Under the pieces are notes generated by a model. The model made no database searches and had not been told where the DNA came from. It worked only from the letters and a program-made list of their open reading frames with translations. This document shows positions 7,838 through 14,683 of a DNA stretch of 18,181 nt, one piece after another (positions within the stretch are counted from its first letter, which is position 1; the number at the start of each line of letters is the position of its first letter). The stretch comes from Candidatus Dojkabacteria bacterium (GTDB lineage Bacteria; Patescibacteriota; Dojkabacteria; SC72; T1SED10-24), in the NCBI GenBank assembly GCA_003560355.1, contig PWIP01000079.1:1-18181 (forward strand), written 5' to 3'. The position numbers were made by a program, and so were the translations under genes.

Positions 7838-7866
7838 ATTATATGTTTTAGAAAGGTAACAGTCAA
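7838..7866 (-). promoter_or_regulatory. Promoter of the rpmE-prfA-prmC operon, probably leaderless
   Basis: On the minus strand a TTGACT -35 (7866-7861) is followed by exactly 17 bases and a perfect TATAAT -10 (7843-7838). Only 8 bases separate the -10 from the rpmE ATG at 7829. The expected start site (about 7831) leaves at most two or three leader bases. The -35 overlaps the bases just before the divergent sortase start at 7870, so the two directions may compete. Confidence 0.72.
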
Positions 7867-7869
7867 GTT

Positions 7870-8367
7870 ATGGGATTTAAAATAGCTTTTTTCTTAATTT
7901 TGACAGTTTTTTTAATTCTCTCGGAACCTAGATTATTGGAGGATAGTGAGGAAATAATTTTAACACAAGAGAACAAAATTCAAATTCCAGCCATATATTT
8001 AGAAGGTGAAATTTGTTTTTTAGAAAGGGATGTTTGTTTAAAAGAAGGTGTTTGGATGAAATATTTTGATGAAAGGGGGAATATACTTTTAACAGGGCAT
8101 AGTTTTACAATTGTACCTTTTGGTGCTGGGGTTTTTTATGGTTTAAGTGGTTTAAAAAAAGGAGATTTCGTCTATATTTATCTTGATGAAAGTCTTGTTT
8201 ATGTAATTGAGGATGTTTTTGTCACCAGCAGGTATGATCTAAGTGTTGAGAATTTTGAAAGAGTGGAGAACACTCTTGTTCTTTATTCTTGTTTTCCTCT
8301 TTGGAGTGCTTCTCAGAGAATTGTTGTGAGAGCAACTTTGTGCAACTTATGTGAGTATGAGTTATAA
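7870..8367 (+). CDS. Minimal sortase (class E-like cysteine transpeptidase)
   Basis: Sortases cut a C-terminal sorting motif of secreted proteins through a cysteine thioester and join them to the cell wall or to pilins. The first 18 residues form a hydrophobic anchor or signal segment. The sortase barrel then shows the catalytic His77 in TGHSF, the GVFYGLSGLKKGDFVYIYL strand-turn-strand, and LYSCFPLWSASQRIVV with Cys141 and the essential Arg150. The 64-residue His-Cys spacing and 9-residue Cys-Arg spacing fit the family. At 165 residues it is among the shorter sortases. Replacing the usual TC with SC before the Pro is a mild variation. No LPXTG-like substrate is visible in the window. It starts 40 bases from the divergent rpmE, and its own promoter is not clear. 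Confidence 0.85.
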   Translation: MGFKIAFFLILTVFLILSEPRLLEDSEEIILTQENKIQIPAIYLEGEICFLERDVCLKEGVWMKYFDERGNILLTGHSFTIVPFGAGVFYGLSGLKKGDFVYIYLDESLVYVIEDVFVTSRYDLSVENFERVENTLVLYSCFPLWSASQRIVVRATLCNLCEYEL

Positions 8368-8397
8368 TATGGTATGATTCTTTTTAGATAATTTTTG

Positions 8398-8403
8398 TAG
8401 ATT
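8398..8403 (+). promoter_or_regulatory. Possible leaderless -10 element of the MBL-fold gene
   Basis: TAGATT lies 8 bases before ATG 8412, the same spacing as in the clear rpmE promoter. No good -35 is seen 16 to 18 bases upstream. A perfect TATAAT at 8363-8368, overlapping the sortase stop codon, is an alternative that would give a leader of about 37 bases. Confidence 0.32.
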
Positions 8404-8411
8404 CTCCACTT

Positions 8412-9032
8412 ATGAAGATTAAAAGTCTTGGCTATCTGACCTTCTTTTTATCTTTTGATAAAGTTGATGTATTAACAGACCCTTTGTCTCTTGAGGATGT
8501 GGGGCTTAAATTACCAAAGACCAAAGCAGATGTAATTTTACACACAGATACCAGAGGGGTTGTTGATGAGAAAAAAGTAGTTCCTAAAAAGAAAGAAGAA
8601 GTTTTAAATATTACGAATCCTGGTGAATTTGAACTAGGAGGTTTGATGGTAAGGCGTGATATTGGTAGTGCTACATACATTCTTGATGAAAATATTTTAA
8701 GAGTTGTCTATGTTGGACATATATCTAAAGATGTAAAAATTGATGCATTCAAGGATATGGGCGATGTTGAAGTTTTAATAATGCCTGTGGGTAATGGGAA
8801 GAATTTTCCTGATTTTGGTGTAATTGAGAAAATTGTTACGCAAATTGAGCCTTTGGTTTTGATACCTTCTGGTTTTAGAACAGAAAATATGCCCAAGGGT
8901 GAAGATTTGGCTAGGGTGGATGATTTTGTAAAACAAGCAGGATACACTAATGTTAGGAGAGAGAGTGTTTTAAGTGTGTCTGGAAGTATTGAAAAAGACG
9001 TGCGTAATATGGATGTTGTAATTTTAGAATAG
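8412..9032 (+). CDS. Metallo-beta-lactamase-fold protein lacking most metal ligands
   Basis: The protein follows the UlaG-like (Lactamase_B_3) branch of the metallo-beta-lactamase fold. Visible are the opening strand KIKSLGYLTFFLSF, VLTDPLS (20-26), KADVILHTD (38-46), NPGEFELGGLMV (69-80), VVYVGHIS (98-105) and VEVLIMPVGNG (119-129). Active relatives carry HxHxDH after the 'ADvvl' strand, an acidic 'hlGDl' and a late 'iPmHy' histidine. Here these read HTDTRGVVD, VGHIS and IPSGF. Most metal-binding residues are therefore missing and hydrolase activity is unlikely. It may be a structural or binding protein; its partner is unknown. It ends 6 bases before dnaB, so the two are probably transcribed together, though that gives no proven link to replication. 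ATG 8412 has no Shine-Dalgarno. Confidence 0.72.
   Translation: MKIKSLGYLTFFLSFDKVDVLTDPLSLEDVGLKLPKTKADVILHTDTRGVVDEKKVVPKKKEEVLNITNPGEFELGGLMVRRDIGSATYILDENILRVVYVGHISKDVKIDAFKDMGDVEVLIMPVGNGKNFPDFGVIEKIVTQIEPLVLIPSGFRTENMPKGEDLARVDDFVKQAGYTNVRRESVLSVSGSIEKDVRNMDVVILE
9025..9030 (+). promoter_or_regulatory. Possible leaderless -10 element of dnaB
   Basis: TAGAAT overlaps the stop codon of the preceding gene and lies 8 bases before ATG 9039, the same geometry as at rpmE. No convincing -35 hexamer is present upstream, so dnaB may simply be read through from the preceding gene. Confidence 0.33.
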
Positions 9033-9038
9033 CTTATT

Positions 9039-10361
9039 ATGGAAAAAGTACCACCACAAAATTTAGAAGCAGAGCAATCAGTTTTGGGTTCTATGCTTTT
9101 GGACAAAGATGCCATAATCAATGTAGCATCTTTTTTACGAGGAGAGTATTTTTATGATTCTAGGCATGCAATTATTTATGATGCAATAATAGAGCTTTTT
9201 GAGTCTGGCATGCCTGTTGATATTGTTACAGTATCTAATCTTTTGAGTAAAAAAAGAAGTTTGAAAAAAGTAGGTAGTAGAGCCTACATAACCGAACTTC
9301 TTTCTATGGTTCCAACATCTGCACATGCTGAAGAGTATGGAAAAATAGTTCGTGATGCACATGTAAGGCGTTCGTTGATTTCTGCTTCTGCAAAAATTAC
9401 AGAGTTGAGTTTTAACGAAGAAAAGGGGATAGATGATGTAGTTGATGGCTCGGAAAGGTTGCTTTTTGGTATTGCACAGGAAGGTATTAGTACGGCTTTT
9501 ATTCACATTAAAGATTTACTTAAGGACGCCTATGAAAGAGCTGAAAGGGCGGATAGGGAGGAATCTTTTTTGGGTATTTCTTCAGGTTTTAAAGATTTGG
9601 ATAATTTGCTTGGAGGTTTTCAAAAATCAGATTTAATCATTTTAGCTGCGAGACCATCTGTTGGTAAAACTTCTTTAGCTTTGGATTTCCTTCGTACTGC
9701 AGGTTTGTCTGACAAGAAAAAAGTGGTTTTGTTTTCCTTGGAGATGTCAAATACTCAAATAGTGGATCGTCTTTTAGGTATGCAAGCAGGTGTGCCTTTT
9801 TGGGATATTCGTACAGGGCGTATGAATGATGAAAAATTTGTGAAGCTTGCTGATGCAATGGGACAGTTGGCTGATGCTGACATATATATTGATGATAAGC
9901 CGGGACAATCTATACTTGAAATTAGAACTAAAGCTAGGAGGTTGGCTCTTGAACAAGGTATTGATCTGATAATCGTTGATTATCTACAATTAATGCAAGG
10001 TATGAACAAGGAGAATAGGGTTTTAGAAGTTCAAGAAATTTCCCAGGGATTAAAAAATTTAGCCAGGGAGTTGAAAGTTCCAGTTATTGCTCTTTCCCAA
10101 CTATCTCGAGCTATAGAGCAGAGACAGACACGTAGACCTCAATTATCAGATTTGAGAGAGTCTGGCTCTATTGAACAAGATGCTGATGTTGTTATGTTTA
10201 TTGACAGAGAGGAAATTTATAATCCCGAAACAGAGAAAAAAGGTGTAGGGGAGCTTATTGTTGCAAAACATAGAAATGGTCCCATAGGTGTTGTAGATTT
10301 GGCTTTTGTAAAAGAAATCGCAAGTTTCAGAAACTTATACAAAGAGAAGGGAACTAAATAA
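9039..10361 (+). CDS. dnaB: Replicative DNA helicase DnaB
   Basis: DnaB is the hexameric helicase that unwinds DNA 5' to 3' ahead of the replication fork and recruits primase. The N-terminal helical domain opens with PPQNLEAEQSVLGSMLLDKD (5-24). A linker reaches the RecA-like motor domain at about residue 175 (GISSGFKDLDNLLGGF). The Walker A motif is ARPSVGKTS (204-212), with Ala in place of the usual first Gly. Walker B is LIIVDYLQLM (310-319), and the sensor/loop motif is SDLRESGSIEQDADVV (370-385). KHRNGP (410-415) holds the arginine-finger region. The length of 440 residues is typical and there is no intein. The upstream MBL-fold gene ends 6 bases before the start. A tRNA gene follows. 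Confidence 0.97.
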   Translation: MEKVPPQNLEAEQSVLGSMLLDKDAIINVASFLRGEYFYDSRHAIIYDAIIELFESGMPVDIVTVSNLLSKKRSLKKVGSRAYITELLSMVPTSAHAEEYGKIVRDAHVRRSLISASAKITELSFNEEKGIDDVVDGSERLLFGIAQEGISTAFIHIKDLLKDAYERAERADREESFLGISSGFKDLDNLLGGFQKSDLIILAARPSVGKTSLALDFLRTAGLSDKKKVVLFSLEMSNTQIVDRLLGMQAGVPFWDIRTGRMNDEKFVKLADAMGQLADADIYIDDKPGQSILEIRTKARRLALEQGIDLIIVDYLQLMQGMNKENRVLEVQEISQGLKNLARELKVPVIALSQLSRAIEQRQTRRPQLSDLRESGSIEQDADVVMFIDREEIYNPETEKKGVGELIVAKHRNGPIGVVDLAFVKEIASFRNLYKEKGTK

Positions 10362-10390
10362 AAGCCTTCCCTTTAAGCCTTCTTAAGTGT

Positions 10391-10396
10391 TATAAT
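10391..10396 (+). promoter_or_regulatory. -10 element before tRNA-Leu
   Basis: A perfect TATAAT lies 12 bases before the first base of the tRNA. The start site should be near 10403, leaving a 5' leader of about six bases for RNase P to remove. The -35 region is weak (TTCCCT, 10367-10372, 18 bases upstream). Confidence 0.5.
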
Positions 10397-10408
10397 TCAA
10401 GCAATTCA

Positions 10409-10492
10409 GGTCAAGTGGTGGAACTGGCAGACACGCGGGACTCAAAATCCCGTGCTAGCAATAGCGTGAGGGTTCGATTCCCTCCTTGACCA
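10409..10492 (+). tRNA. tRNA-Leu, anticodon CAA (reads UUG)
   Basis: A full class II cloverleaf can be folded. The 7-bp acceptor stem pairs GGTCAAG (10409-10415) with CTTGACC (10485-10491), followed by discriminator A at 10492. The anticodon stem CGGGA/TCCCG encloses loop CTCAAAA, with anticodon CAA at 10443-10445. The long variable arm has a 4-bp stem, GCTA/TAGC (10454-10457 and 10462-10465). The T arm is GAGGG-TTCGATT-CCCTC (10468-10484). The discriminator A and long variable arm fit leucine. The 3' CCA is not encoded, so a CCA-adding enzyme must supply it. No intron is seen. Confidence 0.97.
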
Positions 10493-10505
10493 TATTTTAA
10501 AATTA

Positions 10506-10511
10506 TATACA
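10506..10511 (+). promoter_or_regulatory. Possible leaderless -10 element of the zinc-ribbon gene
   Basis: TATACA lies 8 bases before ATG 10520, repeating the spacing seen at rpmE, the MBL-fold gene and dnaB. The only -35-like hexamer nearby, TTGACC at 10486-10491 in the tRNA 3' end, is too close (14 bases). Confidence 0.27.
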
Positions 10512-10519
10512 ACTTGCTT

Positions 10520-11230
10520 ATGGAAGACTTTATACTTGATTCTGTTACCTTTGTTGGCAACATAGATTTTTCTTTTGTTTTGAGAATGTTTTTTTACGTT
10601 TATCTTTTCTTTTGGATTATGGTTGTTATTTGGGTTTGGTTTGATGCTTCTGAAAGGTCTTCAAATATTGCCTTTAAAATCTTTAGTGTGACAATAACTT
10701 TAATCTTTAATGTTTTTGGTCTTTTAATATATCTTCTTGTAAGGCCAGTGGATTCGTACGAGGAGAGATATTTAAACGAACTAGAAAAAAAATATTTGCA
10801 ACTTGAAACATCTGGTATTATGCAATGTCCTGAGTGTAACCTTGATTTAGAGCCTGGTTTTGTAGTTTGTCCTAGATGTGGTAAATCTGTGAAAGTAAAA
10901 TGTGATGATTGTGGTGAATACATTGATAGTCATTGGGAGTTTTGTGCATATTGTGGTATACAGAGAGAGGTTCCAGAGAATTTGCGAGAAGAACATATTC
11001 GGGAAGCGGTGGAGGAGGAATATGTTTCTAAAGATTATCACTCTGTTTTAAGACAATGTGTTTTTAAGGTTGGGGAGAAACAGAATGAGTGTATTGAAAA
11101 AGCAAGGGATTTTTTTAGAAATGCAATGGAAGCACGAAGTAAAAGAAAAGTAGAAGATCAGGAATCTAAGAAAAAAGTTAAGAAGCAGAAGAGTAAGAAA
11201 AAAGCTAAAAAAAGAAAAAAAAGAAGGTAG
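10520..11230 (+). CDS. Membrane protein with tandem zinc ribbons and Lys-rich tail
   Basis: The function is unknown. Two hydrophobic helices (about residues 18-45 and 55-75) lead into RPVDSYEERY and then a double zinc ribbon. Its four Cys pairs are CPECN, CPRCG, CDDCG and CAYCG (about residues 99-146), a DZANK-type arrangement. Such ribbons usually mediate protein or nucleic-acid contacts. After an acidic helical stretch that contains two further cysteines, the last 35 or so residues are a run of Lys/Arg. The ribbon and tail probably face the cytoplasm. I chose ATG 10520 over a TTG two codons upstream because it has the TTATGG context common here. There is no Shine-Dalgarno. The next gene starts 29 bases later. 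Regulatory or anchoring roles are guesses. Confidence 0.75.
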   Translation: MEDFILDSVTFVGNIDFSFVLRMFFYVYLFFWIMVVIWVWFDASERSSNIAFKIFSVTITLIFNVFGLLIYLLVRPVDSYEERYLNELEKKYLQLETSGIMQCPECNLDLEPGFVVCPRCGKSVKVKCDDCGEYIDSHWEFCAYCGIQREVPENLREEHIREAVEEEYVSKDYHSVLRQCVFKVGEKQNECIEKARDFFRNAMEARSKRKVEDQESKKKVKKQKSKKKAKKRKKRR

Positions 11231-11259
11231 GTTTTAAGCCATTATGGTAAACTTCTAAT

Positions 11260-12117
11260 ATGGAACAGTTTTTGGAAACAATTATCAATGTTATTAACCA
11301 AATTGGTTTCTGGCCACTTTTTGTACTGGGTCTTTTTTTAAGTTTGTTCTTGTTTTGGAAAGAGTCTTATTCACATAAAGACAGGAATTCTGTTTTTGAC
11401 ATGTGGCTTTTTAGTATCCTTTTTGCAATGTTTTGGGCTCGGCTCTCATTTATAATTGCAAATTGGGAACTTTTTGAATCTCTACCTTGGGCTTTGGCTC
11501 CATACGAAAGATATGGTGAAAACATTTACTTTTTTAGATTATTACCATGGAGATTTTTTGATTTGCGAGATGGTGGTTTTCTTTTCACAAGTATTTTTTC
11601 TGCATATATCTTGTTTGCGTTTCTTTACAATATTTTAGTCAAGAGATGGAATTGGAGGGAAATGTTTCTTCCTGTTATTTTATCTGCTGAGGTTTTACTT
11701 GTTTTTGTCCTAATTGTTTATGGCGCTCTTGCCGGTTTTGCAGACATTGTTTTGGGGGGTATTATAATAGGGGGGGTAATTCTTGGGTTTTTGGCAATAA
11801 TTATGTTTCTTAGGTGGATGTTGAAGAAGAATTATATGGTAGAAATACTTCCGGGGTTAATAAATTTTGTGGTTATGATTTTTATAGTAGTTTCTTTTGC
11901 TTTAATAACTCGCTTATTTCTTTCTTACGATATTAGCCCAATTGACAGAGTCAATGTTTTTGTTATGAATATAACTGGTTTTGTATTGGCTTTCTACTTT
12001 ATATTTGTTGAAAAGAGGAAGAAAAATACAAGGGAGAGTATTATCCTTGGAGGTAGTAGAAGCTCAGTTGTTATGAATGTTAATAAGCCGTTTAAGGAAA
12101 AAGATGGGAAAGGTTAA
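11260..12117 (+). CDS. Polytopic membrane protein resembling prolipoprotein diacylglyceryl transferase (Lgt), degenerate
   Basis: About seven hydrophobic helices are visible. The first half has an Lgt-like outline: FWPLFVLGLFLSLFLFWKES, then DMWLFSILFAMFWARLSF (47-64), matching Lgt's 'D...IgGiiGARl.yvl.nw', then RDGGFLFTSIF (103-113) like its 'GGl.f.Gg..g'. Lgt attaches diacylglycerol to the lipobox cysteine before LspA cleavage, and lspA follows directly with a 14-base overlap, which supports the link. However, the diagnostic 'GRlgNfiNgE' box is not found, and the corresponding late region (DISPIDRVNVFVMNI) is quite different. So it is either a very divergent Lgt, an inactive relative, or an unrelated membrane protein. 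ATG 11260 lacks a Shine-Dalgarno. Confidence 0.5.
   Translation: MEQFLETIINVINQIGFWPLFVLGLFLSLFLFWKESYSHKDRNSVFDMWLFSILFAMFWARLSFIIANWELFESLPWALAPYERYGENIYFFRLLPWRFFDLRDGGFLFTSIFSAYILFAFLYNILVKRWNWREMFLPVILSAEVLLVFVLIVYGALAGFADIVLGGIIIGGVILGFLAIIMFLRWMLKKNYMVEILPGLINFVVMIFIVVSFALITRLFLSYDISPIDRVNVFVMNITGFVLAFYFIFVEKRKKNTRESIILGGSRSSVVMNVNKPFKEKDGKG
12094..12098 (+). promoter_or_regulatory. Shine-Dalgarno AAGGA that fixes the lspA start
   Basis: AAGGA sits 5 bases before ATG 12104. It is one of the few good ribosome-binding sites in the window and favours 12104 over the in-frame ATG at 12077. It lies inside the 3' end of the preceding gene. Confidence 0.5.
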
Positions 12118-12535
12118 AGTCTTTTTTAAAATTTTTTTATTTTCTTCAATACTTTCTTCTTTTCTCCATTTGTACATATCCTTCTTTCTTCAAGAACACT
12201 GTTTTTGGAATATGGGTGTTATTTTTGGTATTGCGGATTTTTTAAATTCATATTTTCTTTCATTTTTTCTTCTCTTTTTTCTCCTTTTCGCAATTTATAT
12301 ACTTTGGAGGCCATATTCTAAGTACTGGGAAATTCTTGTTGTTCTCGGTATTTCTTCTTTTACAAACATATTAGATAGGTTTGTGCATGGTGGAGTTTGT
12401 GATTACATTGATATCAAAATATTTTTTAACTTTCCAATCTTCAACTTAAATGATATCTTTATATCTACAGCATTAATAATTATTTTACTAATTATTTTGT
12501 ATGATACAGCATTTAGTAAAGAAGGAAGAGAATAG
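12104..12535 (+). CDS. lspA: Lipoprotein signal peptidase II
   Basis: LspA is an aspartyl protease in the membrane that removes the signal peptide from diacylglycerol-modified prolipoproteins. The protein of 143 residues has four hydrophobic segments. Both catalytic aspartates are in their usual motifs: Asp91 in TNILDR (within GISSFTNILDRFVHGGVCDY) and Asp117 in FNLND, the counterpart of FNxAD. The early WNMGVIFG box (35-42) matches 'N.G.aFg'. Overall sequence is divergent, but the active site is intact. The start is chosen by the AAGGA at 12094. It overlaps the Lgt-like gene by 14 bases and the rluD-like gene by 35 bases; lspA next to an rluD-type gene is common in bacteria. Confidence 0.9.
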   Translation: MGKVKVFFKIFLFSSILSSFLHLYISFFLQEHCFWNMGVIFGIADFLNSYFLSFFLLFFLLFAIYILWRPYSKYWEILVVLGISSFTNILDRFVHGGVCDYIDIKIFFNFPIFNLNDIFISTALIIILLIILYDTAFSKEGRE

Positions 12536-13490
12536 CTTGCGTGTAGATAAATTAGTTAGTACTTTCTTTGATAATATATCTCGTTCCTTCATATCAAAAA
12601 ACATTAAAAATTTTGTATTGGTTGATGGAACAAAAGTTAAACCTTCATTCCGTTTAAAACAAGGACAAAGAGTTGAAATTGATTCTGAGAGTATTAGGAA
12701 AGAGTATGCAGAGCACATACAAAGGGAAGATTTGGAGAGTAAAATTCTTCCTCAAAAATCAACCCTAAATATTATATATGAAGATATTGACTATATTGTT
12801 CTTAAAAAACCTCCTGGTCTTGTAGTTCACCCAGGAATTGGTAACAGGGAGAATACATTGGCGAACTATGTAAAAAACTATCTTATGGAAAAAGGGGATT
12901 ATGATATTGAGCTTAGTAGAGCTGGTATAGTTCATAGGTTAGATAAGCCTGTTAGTGGTTTAATTGTTTTTGCAAAAAACAGGAAGTTTCAGAAATGTCT
13001 TTCTGAACAATTTGAAAAACATAAAGTTTTGAAAATATATAATGCACAGTACGATGTATTAGGTGAACAAAAAATATTCAACAATTTTGAAAGGATTGAT
13101 GCTGTTTATGATGTAATTGAGAAATACAAAAAAGGTTTAAAGCTAAATTTAGAAAAATGGTTAGAAGTTAGTGGTACAATAAAGAGAGATCCTTCTAATC
13201 GTAAGAGGATGCTATTCCAACGTAATGTGATTGATGAAAAACTTCGTTATGCTCAATCATATTTGTTGCCGTTGAGTGAAAAACGAATGTGTGTTTTAAT
13301 TAAGACGGGTAGAATGCATCAGATAAGGGCGACTCTTAAGGGTTTGGGTATTGTTTTGAAAGGAGATAGGTTGTATGGATACAAGGGGGAGGAGACTGAA
13401 AGAATAGGTTTGAGTTCGGTTGTTTTAGGTTTTTCTGATGCAAAAGGAGAAAAAAAAGTTTTTAATATATTAAATAGTATAAATGGCTAA
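12501..13490 (+). CDS. RluD-family 23S rRNA pseudouridine synthase
   Basis: These enzymes isomerise specific uridines in large-subunit rRNA. An S4 RNA-binding domain occupies residues about 10-65 (LRVDKLVSTFFDNISRSFI, VDGTKVKPSFRLKQGQRVEI). The catalytic domain begins near residue 90 (IIYEDIDYIVLKKPPGLVVH). The active-site box is GIVHRLDKPVSGLIVFAK, with catalytic Asp148. IKTGRMHQIRATLKGLG is the family's late motif. Between YNAQYDVLG and GTIKRDPSNRKRML the chain is about 30 residues longer than usual, with a charged helical insert. Whether it acts at RluD, RluC or other sites cannot be told from sequence, so no symbol is given. ATG 12501 lies inside the lspA end and has no clear Shine-Dalgarno. 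Confidence 0.92.
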   Translation: MIQHLVKKEENSLRVDKLVSTFFDNISRSFISKNIKNFVLVDGTKVKPSFRLKQGQRVEIDSESIRKEYAEHIQREDLESKILPQKSTLNIIYEDIDYIVLKKPPGLVVHPGIGNRENTLANYVKNYLMEKGDYDIELSRAGIVHRLDKPVSGLIVFAKNRKFQKCLSEQFEKHKVLKIYNAQYDVLGEQKIFNNFERIDAVYDVIEKYKKGLKLNLEKWLEVSGTIKRDPSNRKRMLFQRNVIDEKLRYAQSYLLPLSEKRMCVLIKTGRMHQIRATLKGLGIVLKGDRLYGYKGEETERIGLSSVVLGFSDAKGEKKVFNILNSING

Positions 13491-14649
13491 ATCTGTCCGC
13501 TACAAATTGAATAGAAATATTTGTAGAAAAAACAAAAAAAGAAGAGTTAAAAATAGGGGGGTATCCAAAGTTAAAAAAGTACGTAATTTAAAACCCTTGA
13601 AGATTTTTCTTTCAATAATTGCCTTTGTCATTTTAGGATATTGGTTTTTTGTGGCATATACAACGGTTCGGGAGGTAAAAATTGTAGATGTTGTCGGTGA
13701 AAATGAAATTGTAGAATTTGCTGATGCAGGTCAAATTCGTAGAATGTTGTTAATTTATGAAGAACCGAACGCTTCAGAAGCAAACAATCTTTTCATTTTA
13801 GCAGTTATACATAATACAGATATTTCGCAAATGTTAGTTTATCATTTACCTGGGGATATCTATATAAATGATTATTTTACGAATAAATATATATCTGTTA
13901 AAGATTTAACGTACGCAGGTAAGAGCTATATGTACAGAGACAAGTATGCTTATGTAATTAAACAAATAGAGGAACAGATGGCAATTAATTTTGATAGTTA
14001 TGTCCTTTTTGGTTCGGAAATAAGTAAGAATTTTATCTCAGATAGTAGTACTTGGGGAAATTCAGAGGAGGAGGTTTTAACTATTTTTTCAAAGCTTTCG
14101 CTTTTCAATTTAATGCCTAGGTATTACAAAGTACATCTTTTTGAAGAGTATTTTCACTCTAATATGAGTTTTTTGGAAATGTATTCAATTTTTCAGAGTT
14201 TGGAGGGAGTAGTAGTTTCGGATAATTACGAATATTTTTATTTAGGAGATGATGAATTTGTTAGAGAAGTGACTCTAGGTGGTAGTAGGGATGTAAAGGC
14301 TTTAAATACTGTCGCTTTTGACCAGTCTTTAAGAGTAAATATTGATATTTCAAGAACTAGGGCTTTAAGAGGTGAACATGTGAAAGTAGAAGTTTACAAC
14401 GGTAGTGATATCCCAGGGTATGCAAGAACTATTGCCAGAAGGATTTATAATTCTGGTTGTAGAGTTATAAGGTTTAAGAATGCCTCTGTCCCTTATGATG
14501 AGACTAAGATATATGTTTCTGATATGGAGAAGTTTGCAAATGGCTTAGAGGTAGTAAACGATATTGTGAAAGAAGCTACTGTGGTAGAAGGGAGGCCAAG
14601 TTTTTTAACTACGGGGGATATCATCGTAGTATTAGGTATGGATCAGTAG
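13483..14649 (+). CDS. Membrane-anchored LytR_C-domain protein with degenerate LCP-like region
   Basis: A very basic N-terminus (1-38) precedes one transmembrane helix (about 39-59), so the bulk lies outside the cell. Residues about 85-285 follow the order of a LytR-CpsA-Psr (LCP) domain, for example LFILAVIHNTDISQMLVYHL then PGDIYIND. The Arg/Asp residues active LCP enzymes use to bind polyprenyl phosphate are not kept: 'rtD.i.v' reads NNLFILA and 'IPRD' reads LPGD. The C-terminus (about 298-388) is a convincing LytR_C domain: VKVEVYNGSDIPGYARTIAR, and a final GDIIVVLGMD. LCP proteins attach polymers to the cell wall; here a binding or scaffold role is likelier. It overlaps rluD by 8 bases. 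The gene ends in TAG. Confidence 0.7.
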   Translation: MAKSVRYKLNRNICRKNKKRRVKNRGVSKVKKVRNLKPLKIFLSIIAFVILGYWFFVAYTTVREVKIVDVVGENEIVEFADAGQIRRMLLIYEEPNASEANNLFILAVIHNTDISQMLVYHLPGDIYINDYFTNKYISVKDLTYAGKSYMYRDKYAYVIKQIEEQMAINFDSYVLFGSEISKNFISDSSTWGNSEEEVLTIFSKLSLFNLMPRYYKVHLFEEYFHSNMSFLEMYSIFQSLEGVVVSDNYEYFYLGDDEFVREVTLGGSRDVKALNTVAFDQSLRVNIDISRTRALRGEHVKVEVYNGSDIPGYARTIARRIYNSGCRVIRFKNASVPYDETKIYVSDMEKFANGLEVVNDIVKEATVVEGRPSFLTTGDIIVVLGMDQ

Positions 14650-14671
14650 TGTAATTTTTAAATAATTAAAG

Positions 14672-14677
14672 TAGAAT
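14672..14677 (+). promoter_or_regulatory. Possible leaderless -10 element of the VirD4-like ATPase gene
   Basis: TAGAAT lies 6 bases before ATG 14684, so a transcript starting 7 bases after it would begin at the A of the ATG. No good -35 is visible. A GGA triplet (14678-14680) just before the start could act as a weak Shine-Dalgarno instead. Confidence 0.32.
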
Positions 14678-14683
14678 GGAATT

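Noticed and set aside
8708..9121. Minus-strand open frame across the MBL-fold/dnaB junction
   Set aside because: It covers two supported genes on the other strand and shows no domain or start signal.
10347..10373. Inverted repeat AAGGGAA/TTCCCTT spanning the dnaB stop codon
   Set aside because: The stem is only 7 bp with a 13-base loop and no T tract follows, so it is not a convincing terminator.
10362..10382. Direct repeat AAGCCTTC, two copies 13 bases apart
   Set aside because: Only two 8-base copies in AT-rich spacer DNA; chance is a sufficient explanation and no function is suggested.
12077..12103. Earlier ATG for lspA at 12077
   Set aside because: ATG 12104 has a good AAGGA at 5-base spacing, and the longer version would increase overlap with the upstream gene.
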